Assembly: GCA_944326485.1 (NCBI GenBank)
Contig: CALVED010000004.1
Location: 1 to 64,000 of the forward strand
DNA from: Candidatus Gastranaerophilales bacterium
Lineage (GTDB): Bacteria; Cyanobacteriota; Vampirovibrionia; Gastranaerophilales; Gastranaerophilaceae
Length of the DNA stretch: 64,000 nt
Reading direction: 5' to 3'
This document shows, piece by piece, positions 1 to 9,401 of the stretch; position 1 is the first letter of the stretch, and each line of letters begins with the position of its first letter. The notes under the pieces are model-generated. The model saw only the letters and a program-made list of their open reading frames with translations. It was not told the origin of the DNA and searched no databases. A program made the position numbers and the translations under genes.

Positions 1-10
1 TTTACAAATG

Positions 11-682
11 TTAACATTCTAATAAGTTTTTATCAATTTCTTGGTAATTCCTTATTATTTTATTTATGAAAGGAATTGATTTGTATAATTCAATACTTTC
101 TATTGATGCAATTGCTATTATCATTCCTATTCCAGCATTATGTGCTGCATTTATTCCTGAAATAGCATCTTCTACAACAATGCAATTCTTTGGTTCAACG
201 TTAATTTTTTTAGATGCTATTTCATATATATCTGGGGCCGGTTTGCCTGGAATTTTACCGTTTGAATAAACGATTTTATCTATATCAAACCATTTTTCTA
301 ATTTAAATTCTTTAATGTAAAAATCAACATTATCCCATTCAGACATTGTTGCAATTGTCCTTGGTATATTTTTTTCTTTTAAAAAATCAAGAAAATCTTC
401 GGCACCAGGTGCTAGCTTTAAATGTTCTTTATCTCTTTTACACATTTGCCTATACATTGCTTCTTTCTCTTTTGCAAGTTTTTCAACCAGTTCTTTTTCT
501 GGTTTTTTACCTATTGCATACTCAATAATATCAGCATTAGTTCTGCCAAACATGTATTTTCTCATTTCATCATCGCTAAATTCATAGCCTCTTAATTTTT
601 TTGAATATATTTTCCAAGCTTCATAGTGCATGTGTGAGTCAAAAAATAATGTTCCGTTAAAGTCAAAAATTATTCCCTTCAT
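11..682 (-). CDS. HAD-superfamily hydrolase (beta-phosphoglucomutase-like)
   Basis: Likely a cytosolic phosphatase or phosphomutase of the HAD superfamily; the substrate cannot be told. Motif I is DFNGT at residues 7-11, with the nucleophile Asp followed at +2 by Asn instead of the usual Asp. A helical cap follows (about 15-85), and a VVEDAISGI stretch near residue 170 is the usual acidic motif of the beta-PGM-like subgroup. The frame is open 29 codons further upstream, but the start at 682 was chosen because a GGGGATT ribosome site precedes it and the extension is a low-complexity run crossing the upstream terminator. 224 residues is normal for the family. It lies downstream of the band-7 gene, beyond a terminator. 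Confidence 0.85.
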   Translation of the reverse strand: MKGIIFDFNGTLFFDSHMHYEAWKIYSKKLRGYEFSDDEMRKYMFGRTNADIIEYAIGKKPEKELVEKLAKEKEAMYRQMCKRDKEHLKLAPGAEDFLDFLKEKNIPRTIATMSEWDNVDFYIKEFKLEKWFDIDKIVYSNGKIPGKPAPDIYEIASKKINVEPKNCIVVEDAISGINAAHNAGIGMIIAIASIESIELYKSIPFINKIIRNYQEIDKNLLEC

Positions 683-708
683 AATCCCCTCTTTTATTTT
701 TAAATAAA

Positions 709-733
709 AAGGAGCAATTAATTTTTGCTCCTT
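709..733 (-). terminator. Intrinsic terminator after the NfeD/band-7 pair
   Basis: A 9-bp perfect stem (AAGGAGCAA and TTGCTCCTT) with a 7-nt loop. Read on the minus strand it is followed by a U-rich run. It lies just downstream of the band-7 stop codon and upstream of the HAD ribosome site. Confidence 0.8.
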
Positions 734-755
734 CTTTACTATAATAATTATTATA

Positions 756-1727
756 TTATTTTTTATCAAACATTTGTTTTATTCCGTCAACAGAACTTAA
801 TATACCTGTTGCTTCATAAGGCATATATACAACTTTGTTGTTTTCTCCGCCGGATATATTCGATAATGTTTCAAGATATTTCATAGCAATTAAATATTGA
901 TCTGGCTTTCCTTTGTCTGCTAAAGCAGCTATAATACGTTCAATTGCTTCTTTTTCTGCATTTGCTTCAATAATACGAGCCTGAGCGATACCTTCTGCTC
1001 TTAATATTTCTGCTTGTTTTTCACCTTCTGCTTTATTTATAGCTGCAAGTTTTTCACCTTCTGCTGTTAATATTGCAGATTTTTTTATACCTTCAGCTTC
1101 TAATATGGTTGCACGTCTGTCTTGTTCTGCTTTCTTTTCTTTCTCCATTGCTTGTTGGATTGATGCAGGAGGCACTATGTCTTGTAATTCTACTCTGTTT
1201 ACTTTTACGCCCCATTTATCTGTTGCTTTATCTAGAATTTCTCTTAACTTATCATTAATTATATCTCTTGAAACAAGAGTTTCATCTAATGCTAATTGAC
1301 CTACTAGGTTTCTTAAATTTGTTTGAGTAAGCTTTTCTATTGCTTCAGGTAAATTTTCAATTGAGTATATTGCTTTTTTTGCGTCTATTATTTGAAAATA
1401 TAATAATGCATTTATACTTATTGTTACGTTATCTTTTGTAATTACATTTTGACGTGGAAAATCATATACTGTTTCCCTCAAATCAATTCTTGGTGAATAA
1501 TTTAATATAGAATATGTTCTTCCATCCATTGTTTTTTGTTTATCTATTTTTAACATTGGACGTGGTGATTCAATAAATGGTACTATCCAATGCAGTCCTG
1601 GCGTTAATGTTTTATAATATTGCCCAAATCTTTGTACTATTACTGCTTCTTGTTGTTGGACTATTATTATTCCTTTTAATACATATATTATTGCAGCAAT
1701 TAATAATATTAATATAAATATTGTCAT
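756..1727 (-). CDS. SPFH/band-7 (stomatin-like) membrane protein
   Basis: A membrane-anchored scaffold of the stomatin/QmcA type, which forms large oligomers and organises membrane proteases or lipid domains. One N-terminal transmembrane helix (about 3-22) is followed by the band-7 domain (about 25-200), then a coiled coil containing repeated AEG units (about 205-255), as in paraslipin-type proteins. 323 residues is typical. The start has a good AAGGAG site. The stop of the upstream NfeD gene is 11 bp away, so the two are co-transcribed; this NfeD-plus-band-7 pairing is widely conserved. Confidence 0.93.
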   Translation of the reverse strand: MTIFILILLIAAIIYVLKGIIIVQQQEAVIVQRFGQYYKTLTPGLHWIVPFIESPRPMLKIDKQKTMDGRTYSILNYSPRIDLRETVYDFPRQNVITKDNVTISINALLYFQIIDAKKAIYSIENLPEAIEKLTQTNLRNLVGQLALDETLVSRDIINDKLREILDKATDKWGVKVNRVELQDIVPPASIQQAMEKEKKAEQDRRATILEAEGIKKSAILTAEGEKLAAINKAEGEKQAEILRAEGIAQARIIEANAEKEAIERIIAALADKGKPDQYLIAMKYLETLSNISGGENNKVVYMPYEATGILSSVDGIKQMFDKK

Positions 1728-1738
1728 ATATTCACTCC

Positions 1739-2167
1739 TTATATTTTTTCTACATATAGTATTAAACTGTCATTTTTTATAATCTTTACATCTTCTCCGG
1801 CTGGAATTTCTTCTGCTCCTTCTTGAGCAAGTCTGGCTTCCCATCTTTCATCATATATTGTAACAGCTCCGCTTTGCATTGTAATTGGCTCTATACTTTT
1901 AACTATTTTCCCTATATATTGTGTATCAAAATCAGCATGAGTTTCTTTTTTTAATAGTTTTATAAGTGTTGGTTTTATTAAAATTATTGATATTAATGAA
2001 AGTAGCACAAATATAATTAATAATGATTGTAAACTTCCCCAAAAAATTGATATTAATGCTGTTAATATACCCGCGAATGCAAAGTTAATGCAAAACATTG
2101 TTGGAATAAAAATTTCAATAATTACTGATACTATAGATATAATTAAAAATAACATCCAAATTTCCAT
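1739..2167 (-). CDS. NfeD-like membrane protein
   Basis: Short NfeD protein of 142 residues. Three hydrophobic segments fill residues 3-70. The C-terminal part (about 80-142) has the beta-rich OB-fold character of NfeD, with the typical segments for a conserved glycine (YIGKIVKS), GAVTI and a RWEARL stretch. It partners with the band-7 protein encoded immediately downstream and probably modulates its oligomer in the inner membrane. The start is supported by GAGGAAAT just upstream. Confidence 0.9.
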   Translation of the reverse strand: MEIWMLFLIISIVSVIIEIFIPTMFCINFAFAGILTALISIFWGSLQSLLIIFVLLSLISIILIKPTLIKLLKKETHADFDTQYIGKIVKSIEPITMQSGAVTIYDERWEARLAQEGAEEIPAGEDVKIIKNDSLILYVEKI

Positions 2168-2222
2168 ATTTCCTCTTTTCTTTTTATTTTATTAGTATAT
2201 CATTTTTATTACCTTAGTCAAA

Positions 2223-2251
2223 AAGAAGAACCTATTATAGGTTCTTCTTTC
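2223..2251 (-). terminator. Intrinsic terminator of the AsmA-like gene
   Basis: A 12-bp perfect stem (AAAGAAGAACCT and its complement) with a 5-nt loop. On the minus strand it is followed by a short T run. It sits 15 bp downstream of the AsmA-like stop codon. Confidence 0.85.
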
Positions 2252-2266
2252 TGACTTTAATTATTT

Positions 2267-5200
2267 TTAATTATCGGTTGTTACTGTTTGATTAAGTGCT
2301 TGCTGTTGAATTTGTTGATTTATTGTATTTTGTTGTGTTTGTTCTACCTGTTCTTTTATTGTATTTTTTATATTTTCTTTGTTACTGAATAGATTTTTTA
2401 ATTTGTTTACGGTTCCTTTTGTCTCTTCAATCTGTATTTTTGTCTCTTCTGTAATTATATTCGAGGTAGCTTCTTTTATTTTATTTTTTGTTTTTTCTTC
2501 TATATTACTTTTTATGTTTTCAGTATTTATTGATTCAAAACCTTCAACATTAATAGGTTTTGTATTTGTAGAAATAGTATTCAAATATTCTTTAGCAGCA
2601 TTAATTTCTGATTCTAAAGCAAGCCATTTGAATGATTTTACAAGAGAAAGCGGTTTTGCTGCATCTCCTCTTATTATAACCTGAAACTTTGTTGTATTAT
2701 TATCTGTTATTTCTTTGCCCAACAATGGTATTAAATCAAGTTCTTCAGGAGTTACTGTTTCACAGAATAAGAAAAATATTTTCCCTAAAACTAAACTCAT
2801 TCCTGGGGTAGCTTTTACTAAATTAACAGGATTTAATATTGCTAATGGTCCTAAAGAGTCTGATACTTGAGAACCTAATCTTCCTCTTACATTTATATCA
2901 ACCTCATTCTTTAGAAGATTGTAATCTCCAAATATATACATTCCCATTATATCTCCGCTTGATGTAATAGGATTAATCAATGTAATACCATTTTCAAATG
3001 ATAAATCACCCTTAAGTGTGTTGTAATGGCTTGTATTAAAGGATAATAAAGAATTTATAACAGATCCAATAGCTGTTTGGAAGAATGCAGACTCTCTTAT
3101 GTTTTCTGCCATTATTAAATTTTCTAATTTACCAAAGGGTCCAAGCTGTCCATCCTTCATAATAAATGTGAGTTTACCTTTTAAAGATTTCATCTGTTCT
3201 TCATATGTATAGCCTTTTAGTGAAATATCCGTATCAAAATTCATAGTTCCGGTTAATGTATCTTTCATTGCTGCAGCATCAAGTAATGTTTTTTCTACAT
3301 CTAGTCCGTTTCCTTTTAATTTTGCTATTATTTCACTTGTTATTATATTCATGGCTACATTGCCTTTTATTTTCCCTTTAAAGGCATTTGTAACTAAATT
3401 ATCTATATATAAAGTATCATTATTTAATGATATTTTACCAGTTGTATCCGTTAAAATAATATTTCCTGTTTTTATTTGTTTTATATCTATATTTCCATCT
3501 TTAATAATTACCGGAATATTATTAGTTGTTTTTAAAGAAGTTTTTGTTGCTTCACTTGTATTATTTTGTGGCATATATTTTGCAAGTGCTTCTGAAATCT
3601 TCATTAATTTATCTGCGTCAGTATTTATGGATACTAAATTTAAATTCTTTATTATAAAATTTTTAGATGAATTTAAATCTGCATTTATTAATACATTATA
3701 GTCAGATTCATTTGCATTTATATCCTTTATATTAATGTCTAAATCTTTTCCTTCAAATTTAGCGGCTACTTTCTTTACACTTAAGAATAATTCCGGTATT
3801 GACATATTCCATATATTGAAATCGCCTCTTATTCTTGGAGAACTTAAATTTCCAAATATGAATAAGTTCCCTTTTGTTGTTAATTTTGATTGTGGAAATG
3901 CACAAATTGAAGCATTTATTTCTTTTGGCATTTTTACTTTTATTAAATTTATATTTGGTTCAGATGTATTTAATTTTGTAATAGTTCCATCAATATTTAT
4001 AATATCTTCATATTCAATAGTTGTTTTCTCCGGATTTTTGGAGTCTGGTATTTCTCTTTTGATATATAATCCTGTATCTTTTATTTTTAGTCTATCACCT
4101 TTAAAATCAACTACTGTTTTTAATATTGTATTTTGATTTTGAAGATTTTCTATATCCATAAAGGTAAAATAGTTATCTTTATTTGCTTCTATAGATGTTT
4201 CCAATGTTTGTTTTTTGCTATCACCAATTATAGAAATATTAAGTGGAATAGTTCCTTTTTCTTTTATATATATAGCTAAATCATTTCCGAGCAATTCTTT
4301 TATATCTTTTGATATTAAATTGCCATTTGCATTTAAAGAAAATTCAGGATTTTTTATATAATTATTTATATATCCTTCAAAGTCTATTATTGTAGAATTA
4401 TTTATTTTTAACTTTGCTGGTGCAATAATGATATTTTTTTCATCTATAGATAAATTAAATTTATCACAGCCGACTATAGTATTATTAACAATAACTTTAA
4501 AGTTCGAATTATTAATTTCTCCTGTATATTTTTTGAAATCACTGTTAAAGTTTGCTGTTAATATATTATTTATATAATTAATGTTATTTACTTTATCTGT
4601 TAAAGATAGGTTATTAATTGATAATTTTAAGTTTGCAATAGCATTCTTAAATTCACCTTTTATATCAGCTTTTAAATTTATATATCCTGAATTAACATTA
4701 TATATTTTATTAATATCTTCAGATAAAAAGAATTTAAATACTTTTTCAATAGGCATTTTTTCCATGAAAACGGATATATCCATAATAGATTTTTCATCAA
4801 TTGTTCCATCTATTTTGAAAATAGTTTCAGCTATTTCAACAGAAGTATCTATAAATTTTAATATACTGTTATCAAGTGAAATTGTAGAATTTATCTTTGC
4901 AAGAGTTGTTTTATCTTTTATATTTTTAATAATACAATTTTTTACTAAAATATTTCCTTCTGATTTTAGTTTTTTAAAATCAGTTTTAACTTTAGAGTTA
5001 ATAGAGAAATAGCCTTCACCTCTTATATTATTTAATTCGTTTTTTATATGTAGTGAGTTTAAAATGGCTTTTATTAAACTTATGACATCGTTAATATAAA
5101 TTTCGTCAGAATTGATTTCCATATCAATTAACGGTTTTTTAGAATAATTAATTAAACCTAAAAGTCTTATTTTTTCTGAATCTGTAATATGTAAATCAGA

Positions 5201-6142
5201 ATCTATGTTTGCTTTAGTACCCTTTGTTGTGAGATGAAATTTACTTTCCGGTATTTGTATACCGTCAATATTTAAAGTAAAATTATCTACATTTAAATAA
5301 CCATTAGATACTATTTGATTATTTTTAGTTCTTATTTTTATTTTAGAGTCAATATTTGTTTTTAAATCATAAGCCATATACATTGCAACAGGATTAATAA
5401 ATGGAATTTCTACTCTTTGTGCTTTATCATCTTCTTTATCCAATACTGTAGGTGGTGGTAAAAAAGAGTCTATATCTATATTTGCTGTAATATTCTTCGT
5501 TTCATTAACATATAATTCAGCTAGAGTTTTAATTGATGCAGATTTCCCGTTTCGGTAACCTAAAATCATTTCATTACCCTTTATTTTCAGATAATTACCT
5601 GTCTTCAAGTCATTAATTTTGGCTACATAATTATTTATTAAAATTTTAGGTATAATAATTTTTATTAATGAAGGATTAAAGATTGTATTAGAATCCGTTT
5701 GTATATTTGTTGCTATATTTTCTTCTTTTTTGTTTAAAATTTCTTCATAAGCTTGTACTGCTTTAAATGCTTTCCCGTTAATAATGTCAATATTTATACT
5801 TGGATTATTAATTTCAGCAGTCGATACTTTTATTGTTAGAAAAATAAGACTTGGCAGCGAAATTCTCCCCTTGAAAGAATCTGCGGTTAATACATCAGAG
5901 TTATCTGGTAATTTTATAGAGATATTTTCAGCCATAATACCTGCTGATAAAAGTGGAGTTGTTGTAATTTTAGGATTATTAAAATCTATTATTAAATTAG
6001 TTTGTTCTTTTACTATTTTTTGCAGCTCTGATTTATATTTATTTAAATCAATTACATTAGGCAATATAAAAAGGAAAGAAAGATATAAAATTACAATTAA
6101 AATGCCTAAACATATACTGGTTATTTTGATAAATTTTTTCAT
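2267..6142 (-). CDS. AsmA-like large envelope protein
   Basis: A 1291-residue protein with one N-terminal transmembrane helix (about 7-29), then a very long repetitive beta-rich region in the manner of AsmA/TamB-type proteins, which bridge the periplasm and are linked to lipid transport and outer-membrane homeostasis. The first 100 residues match the AsmA start pattern (a helix, a segment on fibre entry, then PLLSAG and LPSLIF stretches). An AsmA C-terminal-like segment (about 950-1120; TGTMNFDTDISLKG, LKGKLTFIMKDGQ) follows. The last 100 residues are rich in Gln, Glu, Lys and Thr and look disordered. It is a single-gene unit with its own terminator. The family assignment is confident, the exact role is not. 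Confidence 0.82.
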   Translation of the reverse strand: MKKFIKITSICLGILIVILYLSFLFILPNVIDLNKYKSELQKIVKEQTNLIIDFNNPKITTTPLLSAGIMAENISIKLPDNSDVLTADSFKGRISLPSLIFLTIKVSTAEINNPSINIDIINGKAFKAVQAYEEILNKKEENIATNIQTDSNTIFNPSLIKIIIPKILINNYVAKINDLKTGNYLKIKGNEMILGYRNGKSASIKTLAELYVNETKNITANIDIDSFLPPPTVLDKEDDKAQRVEIPFINPVAMYMAYDLKTNIDSKIKIRTKNNQIVSNGYLNVDNFTLNIDGIQIPESKFHLTTKGTKANIDSDLHITDSEKIRLLGLINYSKKPLIDMEINSDEIYINDVISLIKAILNSLHIKNELNNIRGEGYFSINSKVKTDFKKLKSEGNILVKNCIIKNIKDKTTLAKINSTISLDNSILKFIDTSVEIAETIFKIDGTIDEKSIMDISVFMEKMPIEKVFKFFLSEDINKIYNVNSGYINLKADIKGEFKNAIANLKLSINNLSLTDKVNNINYINNILTANFNSDFKKYTGEINNSNFKVIVNNTIVGCDKFNLSIDEKNIIIAPAKLKINNSTIIDFEGYINNYIKNPEFSLNANGNLISKDIKELLGNDLAIYIKEKGTIPLNISIIGDSKKQTLETSIEANKDNYFTFMDIENLQNQNTILKTVVDFKGDRLKIKDTGLYIKREIPDSKNPEKTTIEYEDIINIDGTITKLNTSEPNINLIKVKMPKEINASICAFPQSKLTTKGNLFIFGNLSSPRIRGDFNIWNMSIPELFLSVKKVAAKFEGKDLDINIKDINANESDYNVLINADLNSSKNFIIKNLNLVSINTDADKLMKISEALAKYMPQNNTSEATKTSLKTTNNIPVIIKDGNIDIKQIKTGNIILTDTTGKISLNNDTLYIDNLVTNAFKGKIKGNVAMNIITSEIIAKLKGNGLDVEKTLLDAAAMKDTLTGTMNFDTDISLKGYTYEEQMKSLKGKLTFIMKDGQLGPFGKLENLIMAENIRESAFFQTAIGSVINSLLSFNTSHYNTLKGDLSFENGITLINPITSSGDIMGMYIFGDYNLLKNEVDINVRGRLGSQVSDSLGPLAILNPVNLVKATPGMSLVLGKIFFLFCETVTPEELDLIPLLGKEITDNNTTKFQVIIRGDAAKPLSLVKSFKWLALESEINAAKEYLNTISTNTKPINVEGFESINTENIKSNIEEKTKNKIKEATSNIITEETKIQIEETKGTVNKLKNLFSNKENIKNTIKEQVEQTQQNTINQQIQQQALNQTVTTDN

Positions 6143-6348
6143 ATTTACAACAATCTCCTAATCTTATTATGATGCACAAATTATAATTCAAAATTTAATA
6201 TAAACCTATTGTCTTTTAATTTATGTAACGGATTTATTCTTTTTGATAAAAATATAATTTAAATCTTTTTACTTTTTTTTTGTTTGTATTATTATGTTTA
6301 GTGAATTGTGAGTACGATAGGTTAGATTGCAAAACAGTAATAACTTAG

Positions 6349-6360
6349 TCTCAATTGAGA
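6349..6360 (+). promoter_or_regulatory. Palindrome in the rpsB leader
   Basis: A perfect 12-bp palindrome, TCTCAATTGAGA, about 43 bases before the rpsB start codon. It could be a small operator or part of an autoregulatory leader for the rpsB-tsf operon. No function can be shown from the sequence. The rest of the 261-bp gap upstream is AT-rich without a clear promoter. Confidence 0.3.
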
Positions 6361-6403
6361 TGGGAAAGCAATTCACAGGTTACAAGAAAGAAGGAGAAAA
6401 AAG

Positions 6404-7219
6404 ATGCCGGTAGCATCAATGATTGAATTATTAGACGCAGGTGTACATTTTGGTCACCAAACACAAAGATGGAACCCAAAAATGAAACCATATATATATG
6501 GTGCAAGAAACGGGATTTATGTATTAGATTTAAGAAAAACATCAGAAAAATTAGATGAAGCATATGCTGCAGTTAGAGATTGTGCTGCAAAAGGTAAAAA
6601 TGTAGTTTTTGTTGGTACTAAAAAACAAGCAATAGATGTTGTTGCTGAAGAAGCAACAAGAGCTGGAGCTTATTATGTTAACAGAAGATGGCTAGGCGGA
6701 ATGTTAACTAATTTTGAAACTATTAGAGGCAGAGTTAATAAACTAAGAGAATTAGAAGAATTTTCTGCTTCAGGTCAAATTGAAAAATTACCTAAAAAAG
6801 AAATTTCTCAAATGATGAGAAAGCTTTCAAAACTTACAAAATCATTGGGCGGTATAAAAGAAATGAGAGGTATGCCTGATTTATTAATAGTTATAGATCA
6901 GAAAAAAGAAGCTATTGCTATAGCAGAAGCAAACAAATTGAATATACCTGTTATTTGTTTAGCTGATACAAATGCAGATCCTGATGGTATTGATTATATT
7001 GTTCCTGGTAATGATGATGCTATAAGATCAATTAAATTAATATGTTCAAAATTAGCAGATGCTGTTTTGGAAGGTAAACAATTAAGAGAAAATAAAGCAA
7101 ACCAGATGTCTAAAGTGCAAGCTATAAAAGCTGAAGATGCTGGTGTTCAGGAAGAAACGGTTAAAGAAACAGCAACAGAAGAAGTTGCTGCTGAAGAAAG
7201 TGTTTCTGTTGAAGAATAA
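6404..7219 (+). CDS. rpsB: 30S ribosomal protein S2
   Basis: Component of the small ribosomal subunit near the mRNA exit side, needed for S1 binding. Residues 1-230 match S2 throughout ([19 protein letters not shown] near the start, [10 protein letters not shown] at about 103-112, PDLLIVID, and [19 protein letters not shown]). The C-terminal 40 residues are an acidic Glu/Ala-rich extension beyond the usual S2 end. The start has a strong AAGAAGGAG site. tsf follows 19 bp downstream in the classic rpsB-tsf operon. Confidence 0.98.
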   Translation: MPVASMIELLDAGVHFGHQTQRWNPKMKPYIYGARNGIYVLDLRKTSEKLDEAYAAVRDCAAKGKNVVFVGTKKQAIDVVAEEATRAGAYYVNRRWLGGMLTNFETIRGRVNKLRELEEFSASGQIEKLPKKEISQMMRKLSKLTKSLGGIKEMRGMPDLLIVIDQKKEAIAIAEANKLNIPVICLADTNADPDGIDYIVPGNDDAIRSIKLICSKLADAVLEGKQLRENKANQMSKVQAIKAEDAGVQEETVKETATEEVAAEESVSVEE

Positions 7220-7238
7220 ACATTGAAAGGATTAAATT

Positions 7239-8102
7239 ATGACAGTTACAGCTGCAATGGTTAAAGAACTTAGAGAAAAAACCGGTGCCGGTTTTATGGA
7301 TTCTAAAAAAGCTCTTGAACAATGTGATGGCGATATGGAAAAAGCAATGGAATTTTTAAGACAAAAGGGTATTGCTTCTGCTGAAAAGAAACAAAATAGA
7401 ATCGCTGCTGAAGGTTTAGTTGCTACTTATATTGAAAATAATGTTGGTGCTATAGTTGAAGTTAATTGTGAAACAGATTTTGTTGCAAAAAATGATGATT
7501 TTAAAACTTTTGTTAACGGTCTTGCTAAACATATAACTGAAGTAAAACCTAAAAATATGGATGAATTAAATTCTTCTGTTTGTAAAATTTGTAATATGAA
7601 GATAGAAGATGTTGTTAAGGATAAAATAGCAACAATCGGTGAAAAAATAAGCATTAGAAGATTTGAAATATTGGAAGGTAACCTTGCAACATATGTACAC
7701 AATGGTAAAATCGGTGTACTAATAAGTGCATCTGCACAAGATGAAGCTTTATTAAAAGATGTTGCTTTACATATTGCTTCTTCTGCTCCTGAATTTGTTT
7801 CAAGAAATCAAATTCCTCAAGAAGTTATTGATGAAGAAACAAGAATTGAAATGGGTAAAGAAGATTTAGCTAAAAAACCTGAAAATATTAGAGCTAAAAT
7901 TGTTGAAGGTCGTGTTAATAAATTAATGGCTCAAAAATGTTTATTAGAACAACCATTTGTTAAAAATCCGGACCAAACAGTTCAAGATCTTTTAAACGGA
8001 AAGCTTGAAATTAAATCTTTTATCCGTTGGACTTTAGGTGAAGGTCTTGAAAAAAGACAAGATAATTTTGCTGAAGAAGTTATGAATCAAATGGTAAAAT
8101 AA
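7239..8102 (+). CDS. tsf: Translation elongation factor Ts
   Basis: Guanine-nucleotide exchange factor for EF-Tu. It has the N-terminal UBA-like segment (VKELREKTGAGFMDSKKAL, residues 8-26), the signature EVNCETDFVAKN around residue 73, and duplicated core subdomains. 287 residues is near the bacterial norm. A GAAAGGA site lies upstream, and it is co-transcribed with rpsB. A strong terminator follows the stop codon. Confidence 0.98.
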   Translation: MTVTAAMVKELREKTGAGFMDSKKALEQCDGDMEKAMEFLRQKGIASAEKKQNRIAAEGLVATYIENNVGAIVEVNCETDFVAKNDDFKTFVNGLAKHITEVKPKNMDELNSSVCKICNMKIEDVVKDKIATIGEKISIRRFEILEGNLATYVHNGKIGVLISASAQDEALLKDVALHIASSAPEFVSRNQIPQEVIDEETRIEMGKEDLAKKPENIRAKIVEGRVNKLMAQKCLLEQPFVKNPDQTVQDLLNGKLEIKSFIRWTLGEGLEKRQDNFAEEVMNQMVK

Positions 8103-8122
8103 GAAATTTTTTATGATTTTTA

Positions 8123-8156
8123 AGAAGAGGAGATTTTCTCCTCTTCTTTTTTTTAT
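8123..8156 (+). terminator. Intrinsic terminator of rpsB-tsf
   Basis: A 12-bp perfect stem (AAGAAGAGGAGA and its complement) with a 3-nt loop and an uninterrupted T run, 20 bases after the tsf stop codon. Confidence 0.93.
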
Positions 8157-8157
8157 A

Positions 8158-8348
8158 GAGAAAATTCACAATTAGCTGAAAGTGTGAGTAAATTTCTTTA
8201 CAAAACGAACAAAAAATTTTTCTCGAGAGAGATTGCATCAATAGTGAAATTATGGCTAGTTGTGTTTTAAAATATGAGTACTTTTTTAAAGATAATGAGA
8301 TTGGAACAAAGAATAATGCTAGATTAAATGATTATTCAAAATATTTTG
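8158..8348. repeat. Diverged intergenic element, copy A
   Basis: This stretch, between the tsf terminator and the 3' end of the radical SAM gene, aligns over most of its length with 27605-27769. Shared blocks in order are GAGAAAA, TTCAC, AGCT-AAA, TGTGAGT-AATTT, ACAAAACGAAC, AAAAATTTT, GAG-GAG and finally CTAGATTAAAT. The first part can fold as an AAATTCAC/GTGAG-AATTT hairpin. Copy A is imperfect there, copy B nearly perfect. No transposase or clear coding sequence is inside. It could be an RNA element or a relic of a mobile or duplicated sequence. Confidence 0.5.
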
Positions 8349-9330
8349 GATAATACTGTTTTAATAATTGTATGTATGAAAAGTCTTCAAAAATCATATT
8401 ATATTTTGTTTCTGTTTGTTTTTTTGCATATTTTATAAGTTTTATAAGATGGTTAATTAAAGTTTCATTAAATTCTTTTTGTAAAGAGTGTATGTCATTC
8501 ACTTCTATATCAAAAATAACTTGTTTGATACCAATTTCTTTTGATTTTTCTATAAAAAGATCGATTTGTTTTTCAGTATCATTTATTCCTCTGCAAATTA
8601 GAAATTTAGTTTTTACTTGTAATCTATTTTCATTTTGTGCTTTAACGTATCGAGATAAATTACCCCATAATCTATCATAAGTATCAGCCTGTTTTATCTT
8701 TATATAAGTTTCTTTATCCCCAGCATCCGGAGAAATAATTAATTCACATTGACCGAAACCTAGTGCTTCTTCCATTTCTTTGCTATATTTAAGTCCAGAT
8801 GTATATACTTTAAATCTTCTGAACCCTTTATCTAATAAATATCTAAAGATTTTGTCAAATTCATCGTGTAAAGTAAACTCACCGCCACCAAATTCAATAA
8901 GTGCATTTTTTGCTAATTGTTTTTTCTCTACTAATTTTTTTAAATCTTCAAAAAATGGTCTATCTGTAGATAGATTGTCTATTTCATCTTTACAATATAT
9001 ACATTTAGCATTACATTTCTTACTAAGTCTAAAATGTATATGGTGTAGTTTATCACATTTTCCTTTCCATTCCTTTTTCTTAAGAGATTTACAACCTATA
9101 CATCCGATATGTATTTTGCCTTTTTGCATATCTTTTATTATTTCTCTTTTAACTTCTAGAAATTTTCTGTAATTAAACCCATTTTCACCCCAGTTAAAAA
9201 TGGGTCTGTAAATAAAATTAAGATGACCATACATTGAACAAATACTGTACCAATCATGATGAAGAACAACATTTTCTTCTAAATCTTCACAGCAATAGTA
9301 ACTTTTACATTTTTTTAGTGAAAATAACAT
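8332..9330 (-). CDS. Radical SAM protein
   Basis: Predicted radical SAM enzyme. The cluster-binding CxxxCxxC motif is CNAKCIYC at about residues 110-117, and a GGGEFTL strand at about 148-154 supplies the GGE motif for SAM binding. The N-terminal 100 residues contain several more cysteines (CKSYYCC near residue 8, CIGC near 77), which may ligate an auxiliary cluster or zinc; no C-terminal SPASM domain is obvious. The substrate is unknown, and there is no adjacent precursor peptide or partner gene. It diverges from the histidine kinase across 71 bp. Confidence 0.8.
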   Translation of the reverse strand: MLFSLKKCKSYYCCEDLEENVVLHHDWYSICSMYGHLNFIYRPIFNWGENGFNYRKFLEVKREIIKDMQKGKIHIGCIGCKSLKKKEWKGKCDKLHHIHFRLSKKCNAKCIYCKDEIDNLSTDRPFFEDLKKLVEKKQLAKNALIEFGGGEFTLHDEFDKIFRYLLDKGFRRFKVYTSGLKYSKEMEEALGFGQCELIISPDAGDKETYIKIKQADTYDRLWGNLSRYVKAQNENRLQVKTKFLICRGINDTEKQIDLFIEKSKEIGIKQVIFDIEVNDIHSLQKEFNETLINHLIKLIKYAKKQTETKYNMIFEDFSYIQLLKQYYPKYFE

Positions 9331-9401
9331 ACAAGATATGTTATATTAGCGAATTTGTTTTGTCAATCAATAATAAACCAGTTTTATGATATTATAATGC
9401 T

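Noticed and set aside
8252-8353. 33-codon open frame inside copy A of the intergenic element
   Set aside because: No ribosome site, runs into the 3' end of the radical SAM gene, and the matching part of copy B lacks a start codon.
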